DNA from: Petrolisthes cinctipes
Taxonomy: Eukaryota > Arthropoda > Malacostraca > Decapoda > Porcellanidae
Assembly (NCBI GenBank): GCA_033782935.1
Contig: JAWQEG010003695.1
Coordinates: forward strand, 1 to 64,000
DNA length: 64,000 nt
Direction of reading: 5' to 3'
The notes under the pieces are model-generated. The model saw nothing but the letters and a program-made list of their open reading frames with translations. It searched no databases and was not told the origin of the DNA. The translations under genes and the position numbers were made by a program. This document shows positions 34,681 through 47,608 of the stretch, piece after piece; positions within the stretch are counted from its first letter, which is position 1, and every line of letters starts with the position of its first letter.

Positions 34681-35101
34681 CAGGGTATTGTATGTTATAA
34701 ATGAATCTTAGTGCCTTATTTTGGATTATTTGAAGTGAATATAAGTTAGAATTTTTCATGGCTACTTGTGGAATTGGTGGGTATTCTATTATTGATCTCA
34801 TTAATGCTAAATACAATTTTCTCTTATTTCTTGCAGTAAGTCCATTAAATTTGTATAATCTAGCAAGTATGTGGTTTAATTTATTAATTTTATCTGATAT
34901 AAAGGTTTTATAACCTGTTCTGGTTATGTTCAGTCCAAGTACAGTACCTTCGGTTGCATACTCATATATTTCACCATCTGCCACTACTGGAGCTGAGGTT
35001 GTTCTACCTATAGGTATTATTTTGAATTTAGTTGCATTTGTCTGGATTTTCCATTTCTTTTCGTAGTTATTTATGCTTTCAATAGCGTTTTTTGTGTGCA
35101 T
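34681..35101 (-). pseudogene. LINE RT C-terminal coding, right of the DIRS insertion
   Basis: Codons from the minus strand: NATKFKIIPIGRTTSAPVVA, EGTVLGLNITRTGYKTFISD, KLYLALMRSIIEYPPIPQVA and LYSLQIIQNKALRFIYNIQY. These are the post-palm region of a Jockey-like non-LTR RT (LGLNITRTG, RSIIEYPPI, IQNKALRFI). It is cut at 34681 by the DIRS element and resumes at 27239. Upstream of 35101 the resemblance stops, so the copy is 5'-truncated or eroded there. Confidence 0.85.
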
Positions 35102-35227
35102 TGTTCCTCCAGCACCTCACCCACCCTCCTCTTATATACCTCTCTATACTCGATGTCATTCAATATTCCACTTGCCACCTCCCTCTTGTTCCCCCCTCTA
35201 TCCCTCCTACCATACTCCCACTGGACG
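35102..35227. other. Unassigned flank
   Basis: C/T-rich 126-bp stretch. The minus strand reads VASGILNDIEYREVYKRR, which looks protein-like, but no family is recognised. Confidence 0.3.
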
Positions 35228-36052
35228 CACTATAGTCTTTTTGAAATATACTGAGCGCTGAGGCGTTGGCTGTTGGGACGTTTCTCCCTCCCGCAATGCT
35301 GCCAAATCAGACCAATACACTTCACTCACTCTCTCATATCAGCTATTTACTGATGCTAAATTAATCTAAATTACTACGTATACATTTACTTCACTACTAA
35401 GGCCATGTAGGTATATGAGAGTATCATTCACTTCTCATATTAACAATGATAATATATATATGTATCACAACACTGGGCAGAATATTCTTCCGACGTTGCC
35501 AGTGCACCTAGGGTGAGTGTACTCAGTGATAAGTGTGTAAGCTCGATCTGTCAACCCAGGTCACTACCGTCACTTTTCCTCTGGCTGCCACTCAAGATGG
35601 AGCACACCTCTGCTACTCACTATCATGTTTTACATAGTCGAGAGCCAGAGAAATTATTTATAATGTAAATAAGTACTTTTTAGAAGAGAAAAGGAAATAG
35701 AGGACCTATCATTGCACCATCACGAGCAGTGGTGGTGGAGAAAAAGAGTCGAAACAAACGAAATATTATGTTATATCCTCAGAAAAGTGTCGCATTTATA
35801 ATACAACATAATGTGTCAACAGAAAAGGAAACATTTACTTTTATGTTTTGTTGTTAACGGCAAGCGATATATAGGCAACAGATGAGAGAGAGAGAGAGAG
35901 AACAGGCGGTGGGTTAGTGAGGGCTGGCTGTCATTTTTAATGAGGATATAATCCCATAATTGTCCAGACGAGATCTGGCAACGTAGCAGTCAGGAAAATC
36001 TCGAAAGTGGCTAACGCCTCAGCGCTCAGTATATTTCAAAAAGACTATAGTG
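35228..36052. mobile_element. Non-autonomous TIR element (CACTA-like ends)
   Basis: An 825-bp element with ~42-bp terminal inverted repeats that are nearly identical: CACTATAGTCTTTTTGAAAT then ATACTGAGCGCTGAGGCGTT on the left, mirrored at 36011-36052. The interior has only short frames and a GA run near 35884-35900. CACTA-type termini suggest the CMC superfamily. A clear 3-bp target duplication is not seen (ACG versus ACC); if the repeat starts later, a TA duplication as in Tc1/mariner is also possible. Confidence 0.82.
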
Positions 36053-36815
36053 ACCTTAGCTAAGGGTGGACACCTGCCCACCCAGGAGGGCCCACTGGGG
36101 CTGACTTTATTCTCTGTGAATATTAGTTATCCCCCACAGGGCTAGAATAAAGATTGTTGTAGGATCTGGTCACTTTCTAGTGGATTTGACGAGATCTGCC
36201 CACATGGATTAAAAATCCACGTGAGGTGTACTGCAACCGGAGGTTTTTTTTTTTTTTTCCACTGCTGTGTGGACCGCCAGCACACGGGGGTGCATTTCCC
36301 TTTGCATGCAGCAGTGTAAACTCCCTCCCCCTTATGGTCCCTTCAGGGCTGGTCTCATGGAAGGTACGGCCCCACTTGTAGCTCTTGTGGTAACGTGGAC
36401 TTGGGCCCACAGCACTGGCTGTGGGATCAAAGCCTTCCCCCCAATCTCCCTGGCGGTCGGAGGCCCCCAGACTCCCTGGTCCAGTAAACTCTGGTCCCAT
36501 TTCCTTGGAATGTGCTTCGGTAGCCCAGGCATATAGGGCCAGCCCCTCCTTTATTTTAATTTGTTTTTTCACTGCGACCAGAGTGTACCAGGGGTCTGTG
36601 GGGCAGGAGGCCATTCTGCCCCGGGAGAACATCAACAACAACAACAACCTGCCCACCCAGGAGAATCCTGTGCCCCTCCACCGACGGCGGCTGTTCTTCT
36701 TCTCCTCCTCCTTCAGAGGAGCCTTACTATCCCACGTGTTACTCCTTCGGGAACTCAGTGGATGGCCAGGAGGAAAAGAAGTGATTAGTCATCCATTTGT
36801 ATTGAAGTAGCATGT
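36053..36815. other. GC-elevated unclassified repeat-like stretch
   Basis: CTGCCCACCCAGGAG occurs at 36072 and 36650. The plus strand is open from 36421 to 36810 and reads ENINNNNNLPTQENPVPLHR. The style resembles multicopy leader sequence, but I cannot assign it. A T run lies at 36245-36258. Confidence 0.35.
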
Positions 36816-38058
36816 CACTACTTTTATATGCCTTAAACTTTTTTTATATATATTATTGAAAAAATATCTGAATTTACTCAAGTAGAGATCTTTTGAAGTA
36901 AAATAAAAAATTGAGGTTGGTGTGTAATCAACTGAAATTGATACTATGATACTTAAAGACTGTGTATACAAGATTATTATTCCTTTAAACTGTACTACAA
37001 TAATCAATAAATAGTATAATATTATTACAGCTTATAATTCTTATTCCAGTATACATATCCTGTGACCTGTCCCTCGTATCTCTTTCTCCCTCATGTTTCA
37101 GGGAGCACTGATCACTCTCTGATTTCACCTTCCATGTTTACTTTAACTCCTTTACTTCCACTATCATCGCCCAGTCCTAGTTTGTACCCTCAGCCTATAT
37201 ATAGCCTATAATATTTCTGTTTACTGCCATATCTTCCCATAATTTCTAATGAGGTTAAACTGTCTATGTTACACTTCCAACTACTTCCATCCACTGCCTC
37301 ATACTATTATATTAGCTGTTACAATATCAATCACTGACCTGTCATACGGTATTTGTTGAGAGCAGTGTGTGCCATAATCTTTGTATACATCCTCTGGGTT
37401 GCTGACTCGACACCTGCAAAATTCAATAGGCATATTTACATAATACACGACACAATGGTACACAGACATTCTGTATATAATATATGTCATAATTATAATA
37501 TATTCACTGGACAAGGCTCAACAAGCCCGTTACCGTGGCCCAGGTCAACTGCTACCCACACACGTCACGAATTCCGAAGTCTGTATATACAGGTAATGAA
37601 TAATAAAAGCCTGGGACAACACATTTACTGATCTTCAATTAAGTGTAAAATGAAAAAAGAAGAAGCCAGAGACAACATTAGTGATGTTCAATTTGTGTTC
37701 ACTTAAAAGAAACCTGGGAATACCATTTAGTGATCTTGAATGAGTTGACAGTGTAATTTAAAGTGATTGGTAATGAATAACAGAAGCCTAGGAAAACTTC
37801 TGTCAAAGAGTGAAGGCTAAGCACCGTCATTAAAATACAATCCATTATGTATTAAGCAGACTGAATTATCGCCAAGTTGGGAGCCGGTCAATATCGTTAA
37901 ATTTACCGAATATATAGTAACAATTGCGGAAAATTTGAAGAAAATTAAACAGTTTTCATGTTCTAATAATCTAAGGGTTTACGCTATGAGAAATAACTCT
38001 AACATATGAGAGTCGACTGTACCAGTAAGGCATAACGATAATGCCCCCAACACACACT
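36816..38058. other. Unannotated AT-rich stretch
   Basis: No gene or repeat recognised. A loose unit (GCCTGGGACAACACATTTAC / GCCAGAGACAACATTAGTGA / CTGGGAATACCATTTAGTGA) recurs near 37610, 37664 and 37711. Confidence 0.4.
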
Positions 38059-38182
38059 CAGTGGCCCCATACACACACAGTGGCACTAAGCAAACACACT
38101 GCACAAATTGACTAGCGCAGTGCAGTTTGTGCGTGTGTGGGGACTTAGTTTCTGTCCCGGCCACTGAGTGTGTATGGGGTCA
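38059..38182. repeat. Short element with inverted ends
   Basis: GTGGCCCCATACACACACAG (near 38061) and CACTGAGTGTGTATGGGGTC (near 38163) are imperfect inverted copies about 85 bp apart. An inner CTGCACAAAT/TTTGTGC pair is also present. It may be a small MITE; no target duplication assigned. Confidence 0.5.
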
Positions 38183-39484
38183 CACAAGCCTATTCAGGTT
38201 TGCAGGTGTAGAAGGTATTGAGAATTTGTGTATCCATGCGTTGAGCGACTGTGCACCATCTTACACCACATCAATCAAATAACACCCAATCTCAGGAAAC
38301 CGTAAAATAGCCCTGAAATTACCAGGTGTTAAGACAAAGCCTGAAGTCCGTGCAAACACAACGTAGGAGGGAGAATTTGCCACTCTAGGAAGTGGAGGGT
38401 GTGTGGTCTCGTCTTTCCTACCACCTGCATAAACAAAAGCAAAAAAAATTGTTGGCAAACAGCAAGCTCTCACTGCTCCCAAGACCAATAGAATGACTGC
38501 TCCGTGCTTCCTCAAACCTACGTAGCTGATTGATGTTGGATGGTGCTCTCTCCCTGTTTACTGAAGGCTCCATTACAACTTTTCATTGGGCGTTTTGACC
38601 ATTAGTTATATTTTTGCTTTCTCAAAGACGGACAGGTGTGCAGCCAACATTGCGTATTTTTCACAGAAGGTTACATTAATCGACCGTGACATCATACACC
38701 AATCAGAGGGCAAGGATTCAATGTTGCTTTGGAAATATTGGCCAAGAGTAGGCTACATATAGAACCGTTATTCCATGCAGCGTCAGCCTTCCAAAATTAG
38801 TTTAGTAGTTTACGACTGTAGGAGGCTGAAGGAGAATAAATACCTCACGTCTTTGCCCCATCCCTTCATTGGTTTTTATGGTATGGTATCACAGCTGCCA
38901 CCCTACAAGATCCCTCTTACCAAGACTTTTTTCGGATGCTACGTTTCTGATGCAGAATGAAGCAAGAAAGGTTCCAACTTAATACGATGTAGTCATGAGA
39001 AAGACTTGCCTGGAATTTAACCCACGTTAAACACTAATCTGAGATTTATCGTTCCTGTATTTTTTACAATAACTTATCTCTAAAAAGAGTTGCCTTTTCG
39101 ACAGTGCGAGAAAAAAAATGTTCTGCGGTACTCTTTTTAAAGTGAAAAACTATTAATGACCAAAATGATATGGACAATTTCCGGGACAGGCGAGGTTGAA
39201 AAATGATTGATCCTTTTTAGCTGGATAGATAATAATAATAAGTGCAATTGCATAAATGAGGTGGCTTTCAAGCATTAAAACTGAAGCTATTTGGTATCCA
39301 TCTTGGAAATGGCATAACATTGTATGCTGGCGGTGTCTGGTCGGAGTGAACATACAGAACCAGAAACACTATTTTTTTCAACAACCTCTCCGATATAAAC
39401 GTAATACAAGCAAAGCAATGAGTTTGAAACACTTGTGCCCCTCTACACACAGTCGTCATGCCCCTACACTCTATACACTCGTCC
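38183..39484. other. Unannotated stretch
   Basis: No recognised feature; open frames are short and without known motifs. Confidence 0.4.
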
Positions 39485-39646
39485 TTAAGGTGGTAATTCT
39501 TTTTTGGTACATTGGAGTGCCATGATTCCTCCAAAGTATGCCAGGAAACAGGACCAGAAGAGCAAAAATAATAAGTGTTCTGTTGCTTGGAATAGTTTGG
39601 AGGATTCAGGTGCTCCAGATTTACCAACACAAAACTCCCCCCTTAA
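39485..39646 (+). mobile_element. Family B MITE-like element
   Basis: 162 bp between TTAA at 39485-39488 and 39643-39646. Contains CATGATTCCTCCAAAGTATG, CAGGAAACAGGACCAGAAGA, TTGGAATAGTTTGGAGGATT and CAGATTTACCAACAC. Ends GGTGGTAATTC and CTCCCCCC. Confidence 0.82.
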
Positions 39647-40151
39647 TGGCTGGATTACATGTCTCCTTCAAACTCAAACAAAAACCACAGCTTAATTAAA
39701 CAACCTGATCGGTCCGTGATAGCTGCCTACTGTATGGTTGAGTTACCCCTCCGTTACTCTGGTGGCCCAAGTACTATACAAAGGAGGGCTCGTAACACAA
39801 TAGTCGGGGGGCTCGACTTAATAAACTTAGAGTGGCACGCTGGACCTTCTATGCAATCAAACACAAGAACTGGTCTCATACTATTCGGATAATTTCCTCT
39901 CTACATATTGCTAATGGAGTTTTTTCTAATTACTATACGTCACTGCGTGTCTGGCATCTATCACTACAAGGCAGGAAAAACAGGATATACTTTACAGGAA
40001 AATATATTATAGCCAAGCAAAGCTAAGATAAAAATTACATCCAACCTGCTCCAAGAACATCGAAAAAAGATTTACGCTGAGAATATCTGTGTTGGTCAAG
40101 TGATCACAGTCTTCATAGTGGTCAGTGTAAAGAGGCAAATGTTTGGTTGGC
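39647..40151. other. Unannotated stretch
   Basis: No feature recognised. Confidence 0.4.
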
Positions 40152-40172
40152 TGTGTGTGTGCGTGTGTCTCT

Positions 40173-40260
<88 letters not shown>
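40152..40260. repeat. (TG)n-(CT)n compound microsatellite
   Basis: TG with a CTCTCT island (40169-40176), then CT from 40204 to 40260. Confidence 0.95.
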
Positions 40261-40262
<2 letters not shown>

Positions 40263-41964
40263 GGTGAAGGAGGTGGAAATAGGAGGAGGGGATGGGGGGA
40301 TGTGTGGAGGCAAGGAGGAATATTTGCTTCGTCAACACTTGTCGGGGCTTGGGGAAGATGGGGGGGGGGGAGTTGGAGAAGGCTGGAGGGAAGGGGACTT
40401 TGTGGGGCCAGATGGAAGGGGGAGTTTGAGGAAGGACTTGTTCGGCACACGCTTCTCTCTCATCTTAACACCATGCACCCTGTCATTCCCGTTCCCTTTA
40501 TCTTACCTTGTTTCCCGTTTGAATGATTTTGAACACGAACCAAGACCCAGCCTCTCTTTCTCTCTTACTACTAAATTTAACATGTCAAGAAATTCCTGAC
40601 CGCAACCGTGTACTTACCGAGCCATTACTTCCACTTCCGCAACGAATGCTTCCAAAATCTGAAGGAAATGTGAATTGAATTTTGTGTAGGATATGCAGAA
40701 GCCCACCTGGATATTTTTCTTACAAGTCTCTGAGAAAACCACAATCACTAGTTTGAATGAGAAACCTTCATAACGGGAGACTTACTGTACAGTCGAAATC
40801 AAATGTATACAGAGAACTTCCTTCCATCTTCGTATTTATGGTGCAAAGAAATTGGTACCTAGCATATCTAAATATAATTATACAACACCTCATACCAACG
40901 CAGCCCCATCCATCATACATGTGTTGTTGTTTTTATTTCTAAGGTAAATCGTATGATGAATGGAGATATTAATATTGTTGATTCTGGCTGTACCAACCAC
41001 TAAGGGCAATGGCTCCTCAAAGGTTTATTTTGAAACGTCGTGAATTACCGCGGGGAAATCGTGTCTATATATATAGATACGTGGATTTACATTATTGCTA
41101 TTTCCGTTCCAACTGCCACGTCTAACTGAGGAGGTTGACTGGTTTATACTTACTTGGAAAGCGCGTCAGTGTTTTCTTTTCACAATGTTATACCTGAAAC
41201 ACGCAGGGCCATCCGACCGAATTGTCGAATTTACGCCAAGGTCACAATTTGAACGTCAATAAATGACAGAGGCAGTGCGGCGACAGCTGGCGTCCAAGAT
41301 TTACCTACTTCAGCCAGTCTCAACAATTCTGATCTTTAAATTTAAAAATATTCACTAGCGGTATTTGGACAAATAAATTTGATCGTAGGACGCCACGTAC
41401 TAAAACAATTGGTTTGCTAAATCCTGTAATACGACATATATGTTGCAGTCGGTGCCGCTATGATTTCATTGTTTATGTTCAAGTTTGCAAAAGACAGAGA
41501 AGAAAAATACTAAAATATATGATCAACAATATTTTACAACTTCTTATTTCCAATGTTTTCTCAAAACTGGATTCCTCCTAGTTTTGTGACCGTAACATTC
41601 CCAAGACAAATTACTGATGAAGCAACTGAAAATACTACTGGTGAACGGTGTCTTTATATATATTTTTTTCTGTAAACAAGTACTTTGAATGCAATGCTTA
41701 TAATGTATATGAAACTTTGTAGACGTGCAATTTCTTTTAAAAACAGTGTATCAGCTGCATTACTTTTCATTTTCCGGCAGTAGCCTATATTTGCTATGCC
41801 ATACACTTCGAGGTCAGTGATAATTTTACAGTCTCTCTATATTCAATGATGACACTGCCCCTTTGCGGCGAGTCAGTAAATTCCCAATAAAACCCCACAA
41901 CTAAACATTTCCGTTCCTTGGGTAAAGTAAATGAGATGATGTTAACGATATGATGATGGGAGAA

Positions 41965-41966
<2 letters not shown>
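40261..41966. other. Unannotated stretch
   Basis: G-rich to about 40440, then AT-rich. No gene seen. Confidence 0.4.
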
Positions 41967-42019
<53 letters not shown>

Positions 42020-42043
42020 GAAGAAGAAGAAGAAGAAGAAGAA
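41967..42043. repeat. (TAA)n-(GAA)n microsatellite
   Basis: TAA repeats to 42018, then GAA repeats; low-complexity Ile and Arg frames result. Confidence 0.95.
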
Positions 42044-42329
42044 TGAAGCACAACAAACAAGACCCTCCCACCACACCTGACATACTCATCCCACCCATGA
42101 GGTTGTATTCAGCATGGCATCACCACCCACGGCGGAAACGACTGGCCTTGGACAACAAAATGAAGAACTACCGGCAGGCGAAACACCGAGATGACGAACA
42201 CGGAAGCAGAACACAAACGAGCAACCTGTGGAAGAACGTCGTCGTCATCAGCGAGTTCCCCAGAATAAGAAGCATCAACAACATGGCACACAATAACATC
42301 CGGACAGACCGAGACACAGGAAAGCATCA

Positions 42330-42735
42330 GTAGGAGGGATGAGAAGGGAGGGAGGGATGAGGAGGAGAAGGAAGGGAAGGAGGGATGGGGAGGAGAAGGG
42401 AGGGAGGGATGAGGAGACGTAAGGGAAGAAGGGATGAGGAGAAGGAAGGGAAGGAGGGATGGGGAGGAGAAGGGATGGAGGGTGGGATGGGGAGAAGGAA
42501 GGGAGGGTGGGATGAGGAGAAGGAAGGGAAGGAGGGATGGGGAGGAGAAGGGAGGGAGGGATGGGGAGGAGAAGGAAGGGAGGGTGGGATGGGGAGGAGA
42601 AGGGATGGAGGGTGGGATGGGGAGGAGAAGGAAGGGAGGGTGGGATGGGGAGGAGAAGGAAGGGAGGGTGGGATGGGGAGGAGAAGGGACGGAGGGTGGG
42701 ATGGGGAGGAGAAGGGATGGAGGGTGGGATGGGGA
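42330..42735. repeat. 28-bp G-rich minisatellite with G-quadruplex motifs
   Basis: Units such as AAGGAAGGGAGGGTGGGATG followed by GGGAGGAG repeat every 28 bp between about 42540 and 42735; the array before that is looser. GGGAGGGTGGGATGGGG at 42578, 42634 and 42662, and GGGAGGGAGGGATGGGG at 42550, meet the G3+ x4 quadruplex rule with loops of 1-2 nt. Confidence 0.88.
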
Positions 42736-43182
42736 CAAAGCTACATCACCATGCACCTGCTCCAAGCCATCTGCTGGACCACCGTCAATCATCACCACAC
42801 CCAGGCTGGCTACTTCATCATCATCATCACCACAACATAGCTACATCATCATCACCACACCCTATCTACATCATCACTACCATCACCATCGCCTCCAACT
42901 TTTTCACCATCATCACTATATTATCACCAAAGCATCACTATACGCAACTATCACCATTTTTTCTTTTTATCTTACTACCGTGCATATGTAAAATAAAAAT
43001 CTGCGGCTGCTGTTGTCATTACTACTGTTCATAAACAAGTGTATCTCATGTAAAATGGATACGGTGCAATGAGCATCAATTCTTGGTCAGCATTTCAAGA
43101 ATCAACACGAAAAGCGAGAAATTAGGAAAGGAAAGTGTACTGGCTTGTATAATTATGTAGAGGAAAGAAAACGTACAAGTTC
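42736..43182. other. (CAT)n/(CAC)n-like stretch and unannotated DNA
   Basis: Imperfect ATC/CAC trinucleotide sequence at 42780-42950, giving His-rich frames; no gene seen. Confidence 0.5.
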
Positions 43183-43390
<208 letters not shown>

Positions 43391-43814
43391 GGTGGTACAG
43401 GAATAAAACGTGAATGTCAAAAACATAATATTAGCACTGTATCTCGGCAATCATAATATCAACAACCAATTTCAGACGACATCATAGGACCAATTAAGGC
43501 AATTTAAAATCCGGCCACTTATATATTTGGGTTTTATTAAAAAACAATTTCATATTTCCTTCAAGATATTTTTTTATTTTCTAAAAATAATGTTGTACTT
43601 TAATATCAATATTATTAAACTGATCTGACCGATACAGATTCATGCCACTCAATGTGGGTTGGTTAAGCTAACTGAACTCTGATCAGCTACCCTCGTTATC
43701 CTGCATGACTTGAACGACTGAATTCACTGTCTAGCCGAATTTAGTGACCGTGAGATTACCGTATACAGTAACTTGTTGTACAGGAAGAATTCTATAGTGG
43801 AAGTAGTTATGGAT

Positions 43815-44060
43815 GAGGCAGCATCTCAGAGAATTATGGGAATGAACTAAATAATGTTGTGTATAGTGTTGTTGATAGTGATGGTGAAGTTACATGTAGG
43901 CAGCATCTCAGAGAATGATGGGGATGAACTAAATAATGTTGTCTTTGATGATGATGGTGGTGGTGAAGTTATATATAGGCAGCGTGTTGTTGTCCAGTAA
44001 TGATGGAGATGAACTGGGCGACGTTGTAGATGGTGTTGGGGAAGCTATATATATGAGTAT
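43815..44060. repeat. ~80-bp tandem repeat, 3 copies
   Basis: GGCAGCATCTCAGAGAAT(T/G)ATGG starts at 43817 and 43899, with a diverged third start (GGCAGCGTGTTGTTG) at 43978. Each is followed by ATGAACTAAATAATGTTGT or a variant. Confidence 0.75.
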
Positions 44061-45090
44061 GATGGTGAAGTAGTGGTAGAAGCTATATATATGAGTGTGA
44101 TAATGACGTAGTGTTTGAAGGCAGTCGAGGGTGTAATCTTTATCTGTCTGGCAGGTGACGCTTGTACTACCTGGTGGTTCTTCTTCTATCATCTTAAACG
44201 CACACCTGCACATACAGTCTCCTTCACTGCCACGTTCATCACTCCAGCGTTCTCAATGTGTATACACCACAAGGTGTGAACCGACAGTTTCGACTTGTAT
44301 ATCAGAAACACATGCCAAGGCTAGTGTGGGGAGGGTAATGGAGGGGTGTAGTCATGGCAGTGGTGTGGTGTTGTACGGAGGCAAGTTAACGTAAGTACTC
44401 TAAGCAGTAATGATGTAGTAAATTATACGTCGACTATATGAATCTGTTACATAACAAACATGATATTGGTAGACCACAACATTGTGGTAATTAGGAAAGT
44501 CTATTGTTATTGTTTGTTATCAGTATACTATGCACTCAAATGGTAAAGAAATGGTGGGTTGGTGAGGCAGTAGGTAGTCTCAGCCAGATGTCTCTATGAA
44601 TGTATATTATAAGCCAGCAATTAGCAGCGCATCGTGGTGTTAATCAATATTCATGTTTTGCATCATAACGTTTAATGATAGTTACTGCACATAAGTAAAT
44701 TATATTGAATTTTGAGAACATTACCATTTTCCTAGAATATAACTCATCAAAATCAGGCCTCATAAATTTCCATAGGTTGGTCTTTCAAAGTTAGTTATTG
44801 TGATGATGGCTGTATTTTCTCTCAATTACAACAAACTCCATCATTTTACGAGCATTGTAAACATAGGTAGTAGTGTCATGACTGTTGATATTTTACGACG
44901 AAATTTGACAGCTCCGACCTTTATTCAAAAAGTAGTCTTGTGTAAATGAGGTATTGTAAATCACATATAAGGTGCAAGGTAATCGGTATCGAAGTGAAAT
45001 ATCAAAATATTAACTTATGTATACACTGAATCAACCAACACCTTGAAGCTCGTATTCATCAACTCTGTGAACAATAAAGGTTGTGAAAGG
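44061..45090. other. Unannotated stretch
   Basis: A 79-codon frame at 44155-44394 ends just before a GTAAGTACTC donor-like string, but has no recognised domain. Otherwise AT-rich, nothing seen. Confidence 0.35.
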
Positions 45091-45145
45091 TTGTTGTTGT
45101 TGTTGTTGTTGTTGAAATGTTGTTGTTGTTGTTGTTGTTGTTGTT
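45091..45145. repeat. (TTG)n microsatellite
   Basis: TTG tract interrupted once by GAAATG near 45114-45119. Confidence 0.93.
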
Positions 45146-46888
45146 ACGGACAAATCTGTGTTATCATCACAAAATAATTACCTTATTGCAATGACTAACT
45201 TGAAGGGACGAGCCTATCTTTACTTGTGAGGCCTAACGGTGGTGTGGAATGTTACAGCAACACGGTGACGTAATCAAATTATACACTCGATATATTATTC
45301 TTGCGTGCAGTAACTATCATTAACGTTATGATTTAGAACATGAAATAATAACCCCATGATGTGTTACTATAAATAATTTTTTACCTATACCGGGTATTGA
45401 ACTTCTATAAAAATAGCACCTGGCCAAGACGACTGCATTACTGCTTACTGTCATCGCCCTACCCTGCCTCCATAAAACACCACACAACACCCAAGCCCCC
45501 ATCACCCCTCAATCAACCTCCCACTGACTCATTCTGGTATGTGTTTCGGATACTAGAGTCGACGACACTGGAGGTTACACACATTGACAACGCTGGGGTG
45601 ATGAACGCGGCAGTGGAGGAGACTGTACAGTTGAGGAGCAAAGTATCTGGACACCGTTGACGGCCTCTGGTAACAATGTCAGTGATAAACACGTTATAGA
45701 CAAAATTTATTCATTATTACATAACGATTACTAATATTGGGTGACGTCGACCAACCACAGACAGTGAAATAAAAGTTATCCTTCAATTCATAAATACTTT
45801 CTCTCATTGATGTGTTTACTTTTGGGGATGTTGCCAGAAGCCGCCAACAGTGTTCAAGTTCAAGTTATTGGTCCAGCAGAGGGCCGCTCATGGCCAGATA
45901 CATTATTCACCAACTGTACATTTACCCATGATCGAATGTATGTATATAACATTACTCCAATACAAACATGTAAATTCTGACACTGTGTATTCGTTAAAAC
46001 ACACAAAAGTATACAAAGATGGCGGTTGTGTAAAAGAACAACGACAAATTCAAACATATAGCAAGTGCGCGTGCGCACACACATAATCAGTCACAGTTCA
46101 AATACCATTTTACACACATACGTAATGAAGTGTACACAAACACAAACAGCCACCTGCCTGAGCATCATCATCTCTAGGGCGGGAATCGTGTCGTATAAAT
46201 CTCCCACATGAAGCTGCCGCCGTTTCCGTACAATCACTTCCACCAATTACGGTAAGAATGACCGTGGCCGCAGCGCTGACGTTTACAGCTGGCAGTGGCG
46301 TCATCCACCTCCAGCAGTAAACAATAATGGCGGCTTGTGTACAGTTGGATACATAGATCCTTGTTACAGAAGCTGTCTAGTGTGTTTGTCTAGCGTGGTA
46401 ATTATATATCTGTGTACATGGTAGTATATACTTTGGTGGCCAATACTACGAGAATGTAACCAGTCTACCATATAGGTATACTGTACACTCGTGACTCGCT
46501 CTCAAAAGTATACGTGCAAGCACGAACTAGACCGTGCGTGCAAGGGGAGCGGAGGGGGACCCATGCGTACGGAAAACATTTAAGTAAATGCTAATATCGG
46601 ACACTTACATGGGAGTTCGCTTCATACTTGAGTGTACTTTATTAACTAAAAGAAAATTAATATAATATAATAGAGAACTAGCGAACATAGACTGTTTATT
46701 CTATGTATATAATTATTACGGTCTGAGGGGGGAATGAATGCTCTTTAAACTGATGCAAATTTATATTGTCAACCACAAGCAAAACAACTAATATGACGAC
46801 CTACAACACCTAAAGACTTGTGACGCAGTGTTAACCTGTAGTTATTCTATCCAGTAATTATATTCTTGAATTCGACTGTCCAAAGATG

Positions 46889-46892
<4 letters not shown>
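45146..46892. other. Unannotated stretch with dispersed motif
   Basis: 45852-45893 (GTTCAAGTTCAAG, then CAGCAGAGGGCCGCTCATGG) is the reverse complement of 17922-17958. No gene seen; the frame 45397-45660 has no known domain. Confidence 0.4.

Positions 46893-46922
<30 letters not shown>
46893..46922. repeat. poly(A) tract
   Basis: About 29 A residues followed by GGAGAGGAG. Confidence 0.9.
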
Positions 46923-46924
<2 letters not shown>

Positions 46925-47119
46925 AGAGGAGATGGGAAGCAGAAAGGGAGGGAGGCGAGGAGATTAAAGAAGTGGAGAGGAATGGATATTGTTAAGTGTT
47001 GAATAGAGGAAAGTAATAAAATGAAAACGTTTCCTATATAGAAGATAGGATTATGAAAATGAATAGGCTGGGAAAAATAGATGGGAGGTATAGCATTATA
47101 TAATGATAAAATGTTTGGT

Positions 47120-47375
47120 TACGTTAGGTTAGGTTAGGGTGAAAATAGGAAGGGATGGAAAAGAATGGCATGAGAAGATGTAGAAAAGAGTGACTAATTG
47201 AAAGGCACTAAGTTTTTTTGTTCAAGTATAAGTGAGGTTGGTTAAAAGAGGTATTATTGATATAATGTTAGGTTTAACTAGGTTAGGTTAGGGTGAAAAT
47301 GGGAAGGGATGGAAAAGAATGGCATGAGAAGATGTAGGAAAGAGTGACTAATTGACAGGCACTAAGTTTTTCTCT
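47120..47375. repeat. 154-bp tandem duplication with TTAGG units
   Basis: GGGATGGAAAAGAATGGCAT and GAAGATGTAG(A/G)AAAGAGTGA recur exactly 154 bp apart. Each copy is preceded by GGTTAGGTTAGGG, that is, two to three TTAGG units. Confidence 0.85.
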
Positions 47376-47437
47376 CTTCCATGCACATTCCTCCACCCTT
47401 TCCCTCCAACGTATTCTGTGTCCCCCCTCTCCCTACC

Positions 47438-47438
<1 letters not shown>

Positions 47439-47481
<43 letters not shown>

Positions 47482-47569
47482 CTTTTCAACTTAACATAAT
47501 ATAAATAGTAAAGAGTCAGATCGTCGTCATGGGAAACTTACCTCAGGTGAGATGGGAGCAGTGTTCTGG

Positions 47570-47600
<31 letters not shown>
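47439..47600. repeat. (CA)n and poly(A) tracts
   Basis: CA at about 47441-47480 and an A homopolymer at 47570-47600. Confidence 0.92.

Positions 47601-47608
<8 letters not shown>

Noticed and set aside
42109..43034. Gly/Arg/Glu-rich and Pro/Ser-rich frames on both strands
   Set aside because: Low-complexity reading of the 28-bp minisatellite.
44155..44400. Exon-like frame followed by GTAAGT
   Set aside because: No recognisable domain and no acceptor-exon partner; chance is sufficient.
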